A DNA stretch of 64,000 nt. Origin: Cardinalis cardinalis (Eukaryota > Chordata > Aves > Passeriformes > Cardinalidae). The notes below the pieces were generated by a model. It was not told the DNA's origin. It saw only the letters and a list, made by a program, of their open reading frames with translations, and did no database searches. The translations under genes and the position numbers were made by a program. Positions 60,748-64,000 of the stretch are shown in pieces. Each line of letters starts with the position of its first letter. The first letter of the stretch is position 1. The stretch is from positions 248,001 through 312,000 of the forward strand of contig JACDOX010000261.1 of NCBI GenBank assembly GCA_014549065.1, in the 5' to 3' direction.

Positions 60748-63700
60748 GACAGAAAAACTGTGCTTAGAAACAAGAGACTGCAATTTATCTGGCTCTTTTG
60801 AGACTCCTGCAGCCTTCTCTGCTTCTGGGTGTTGCTACAGTAAATGGTGTTAGAAGTAAAAACTCAGAAAGTTCCCCAGAAAAAAAGGAATGTGCAGTTC
60901 CTGTCTCATTTAGCTCTACAGAGAATGAATACATATTAAAACTATTGGAGTGATTTAGAAGCCTAAATTACATTCCCAAAACATGCAGATCACACAGAAA
61001 GTCACTCACCACTGTTCAAAACACAGACTTAGCTCATATATGTGCTTAATTATTGTATAGAGATGCACAAAACCNTTTTTTTAAGTTTTCTCTATTTGTT
61101 AACTTCTGTTGGAATAGTCATGATAAAAGAAATCTTTAATCAAAANATGTCTTTGTTTCATCACCTTGTTCTATAACTGAGGTACTGACACTCCAGTGAG
61201 TTAGATTTGATCTCTCTACATGAATTCCCACTTCTGTCTTTATTTACAATTCCCTTTCAGCCTTCAAGATAAAGAATTACTGTATTATTCATCTCCTTAT
61301 GTTGGTATTGCCACATTGGGATGCTTTCCAAGNAGAAAAGCCTATTTTGACTCTTGGCACAGCCCTCACACCACAAATAATCTGGAAGCTGCAGAGCTCT
61401 ACACGCCCTTGGAGCCCAGGAGACGCACCAAGAGCGATCCGTGTGTACACANAGGAGCAAACCACAGCACCTTTCATCCCCACTTCTTTTCAAGGCCTTC
61501 CAGCCTGACACCTCCCATCCTGTCTGTCTGTGCCAGGTTCAGCCAACAGCCTGGGAGAGGCAGTGCTGNCTCCTTCCAAAGGCATCCAGCTGTGAGGGAC
61601 TGGGGGAATGCAGGAGGAATCCCAAAGGTTGGTGACGCCCAGGGCACCTCCCTTGGGGCTCTGAGGGGTTGTGCAAGTTTGCTTTAGGGTGTGACACTTT
61701 CCTTCTAACACTTTCAGAGCTCCATAGTGGTGAGGTCAGGGACATGCTGATTTCATTTGAGAGAAACTGAGGCTCAGAGACAAAACCCTTTTCTCTAGAA
61801 GCGTTTTTACCCACAACACTTCACAGGATGGAGCCAACCAATACAGATGGAATGAATTAATGACAAATGACCTTGTCCTCACAGTCATGCATCTAGGTTT
61901 TACTTTGACCATGCCAAAGCCATCACTTGGCTCTGTCCCCTTGCAATTTCTTTGTGGCTTGCTGTAGGATCCATGCCAAACTGATCCATCTCAGATGATG
62001 AACATGTACCATGCAAATCTTGCTTATAAGTCCAATCCTTGACAGTCAAGTTATATGACAGAGCAGAAAGAACAAGTTTTTAAAAATTAAAATCTTTAAA
62101 TTTACAGTACTATAAAAAAAAAGTTTAAATATTTCCAGATCTACCAGAAGAATTATTCAAACTAAGTTTATATGTCTGACTCTCCCATATATCACTCTAT
62201 ATCAGAGGGGATTTTGCTAGACCTGAATGTGAATAATTTATGATCAAATGGGAAATACTCTTCATGTACCAAAANCTTAAGAATAGCTCCCTCTCCAGAA
62301 AAAAGGCCCCAGTTTAGCAAAGCACACACTTAACNTCACAACTTGAAGCATCATGTATTAAATACAAAAAATTTAGTCACCTTTAGNAAGGCTTGGTTGT
62401 AGTTCCAGCACTGGCAATAAATAAAGGTTCCTGTAGTGCAGGCATTGCTGCCAGCCCTGTGCCTACACCCACAAACACTTTGCCAGCAGTACACACAAGG
62501 GAAGGTGTTCCTCTTCCTTTCAGCTTCATTGCAACTGAGAACAACTTGATCCTGCAACACTGGCCCATGAGAGCGCCTGTACAGGGCTCCAGTGAAATGA
62601 GAGACCAGGGAATGCTTTTAGAATGAAGCTCAGACTTAAAGTTATTTGTGTGATAATTTGAGACAGATAATTCTTTCCTGTCAGTCAGTTTTTCCCTCCT
62701 AACAAGGAATTGAGCACCACCTCTAGTCCATATCCAGTGGGTGAAAGAGACTGACCCTTGTGTTTAAAAATGTTAAACCTTTTAGCACCAGGTCTCTACC
62801 TGCACAGTACCTGGACTGTACCTAATGTGGGTCCTACAAATACAGCAATGATTCAATAAGGGCCAATTGACAAAAAGCTTCAACGCCCCCCTTATTCTTT
62901 CCTTTGAAATAAGAGAGGGAGACAGGCATCTTTAAAATTCTGCATTTCAAAGTAATCCTTTTTCCTTTTGTTGGGAGGTGGCAAAATCAGACTATTTAAA
63001 GAATTGTCTGATGATATTTTAAAAGGCTTTGGTTACATTGCCTTGGGGAGTTGAGTAAAACAAAGGTAATTCAAAGATAGTGCACAGGTTTGTGATCTGC
63101 CTCAGCTTGGTTGCTCTTGCCCTTAATTGCATGCATCCTTTTTGTAGGGATTTCAAAGGAAAGTTCAGCACCTGAAACACTGATCCCTGCCTCTGCATTG
63201 GGAGCNAGCTCTAAACCACAATTTATGCACGTGCAGCTGAACTGAGCCACCAGGATCAGCCTCAGGTACACACCACAAGCCAGATGTGCTTGGGCACTCC
63301 CTGAAGGAGCCCCTGGTAGCACATCCTGCCAGGCTTTACTCCATATTACTCCTCAAAACCAGCATGCACATAAAATACGCGAAAGAAATCAGGAGCCACG
63401 TGTACAAGCTGGTGTCCAAGCCATAAAGGTCTCCAGTCTCTTTGCTATGTCCCATCCCCACTTGCCATTGTAATCCTGATCCAGTTGCTGAGCACAGAAT
63501 TCATCTCTTTAAACTGAAACAAATAAAATATGGACACCTACATACAGGTACATTATTGAGTTCCCCTCCATGATCAGNATGGAAAATGGTGCTTCCAGAG
63601 CAGTCATGTTCTCCTAATGAGGACAGAGTAAACCCCATTCCAGAAGTGCCTGCTTCACAGTACTTCACACTGGCTGTGAAGGGCAGCACCAACTCCAAGC

Positions 63701-64000
63701 CTGCAGTTCAGATGAATCCCACCCCCGTGGACTTGGGCTGGGCATCATGAGAGCAAGTAAAAAACTCCCATTCTTCTCAGTAGGCACCAAAATAGGTGTC
63801 TAACCTACCTCCTAACTTTGGGGATTGGCATTTTGCGGGTTTGAAGTGTGAACATTTTTTATTTTTCACCTGCTTTTAGCAGTTTAATGATTCCTTCAGC
63901 CAGCAACAAAACACAATGGAATGAGTCCAGTTCGGTGCTCCAGGCTCAGGAGCTCTGCACCAGGCTGACTTTTTTTACAGCTCCATATCCCCTCAATTCT
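60748..64000. other. Single-copy non-coding stretch
   Basis: I see no gene. The frame at 61220-61687 (+, 155 codons) contains X residues from N bases and no domain. A short MIR-like segment may lie near 61755-61785. Confidence 0.55.
61755..61785 (+). mobile_element. Possible MIR-like SINE fragment
   Basis: TTTGAGAGAAACTGAGGCTC followed by AGAGACAAA resembles the MIR segment GATGAGGAAACTGAGGCACAGAG. Only about 25 bases match, so it may be chance. Confidence 0.25.

Noticed and set aside
1..64000. CRISPR arrays, bacterial operons, tRNA or rRNA genes
   Set aside because: None of the expected repeats, box motifs or gene packing is present. The sequence is vertebrate nuclear DNA.

Overview
The window is vertebrate nuclear DNA, almost certainly from a bird and most likely a passerine. 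The evidence is two truncated CR1 LINE 3' ends of avian type, solo long terminal repeats (LTRs) of avian endogenous retroviruses, one of which resembles a common songbird LTR from memory, moderate A+T richness, low CpG outside short islands, and no bacterial-style gene packing. I found no intact protein-coding gene and no rRNA, tRNA or CRISPR array. The longest open frames are about 180-190 codons, lack recognisable domains and splice structure, and look like chance. The window therefore reads as an intergenic stretch or the inside of a large intron.

Layout: 1-3750 is unremarkable single-copy sequence. 3755-4150 is a small CpG-rich patch with a 15-bp minisatellite. 4151-8470 is single-copy with A/T runs and a possible MIR-like relic. 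8471-8641 is a CR1 3' end. 10738-11782 is a composite in which a 623-bp plus-strand solo LTR (10776-11398, TSD GAGAG) appears to sit inside an older minus-strand LTR. 11783-38660 is single-copy sequence with low-complexity tracts, a possible antisense CR1-like relic near 21243, and several stretches that look like conserved non-coding elements.

38668-39172 is the only stretch that reads like protein: about 160 codons of lysine/glutamine-rich, coiled-coil-like sequence with one frameshift and a terminal stop. I read it as a pseudogene or a broken terminal exon of a gene I cannot name. 45510-46113 is a second solo LTR of the same family as the first, with its own TSD (TTCAT). 57199-57341 is another CR1 3' end. 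The last 7 kb hold small hairpins, tandem repeats, a G-run tract with quadruplex potential (59774-59912), and a strong non-coding-conservation candidate (60240-60425).

Single, isolated N bases occur about 35 times in the first 10 kb and continue throughout. They look like masked ambiguous or heterozygous sites rather than gaps. No genes act together here. The describable biology is retroelement history, one decayed or broken coding remnant, and possible regulatory elements. Conservation calls rest on sequence texture only and need alignment.
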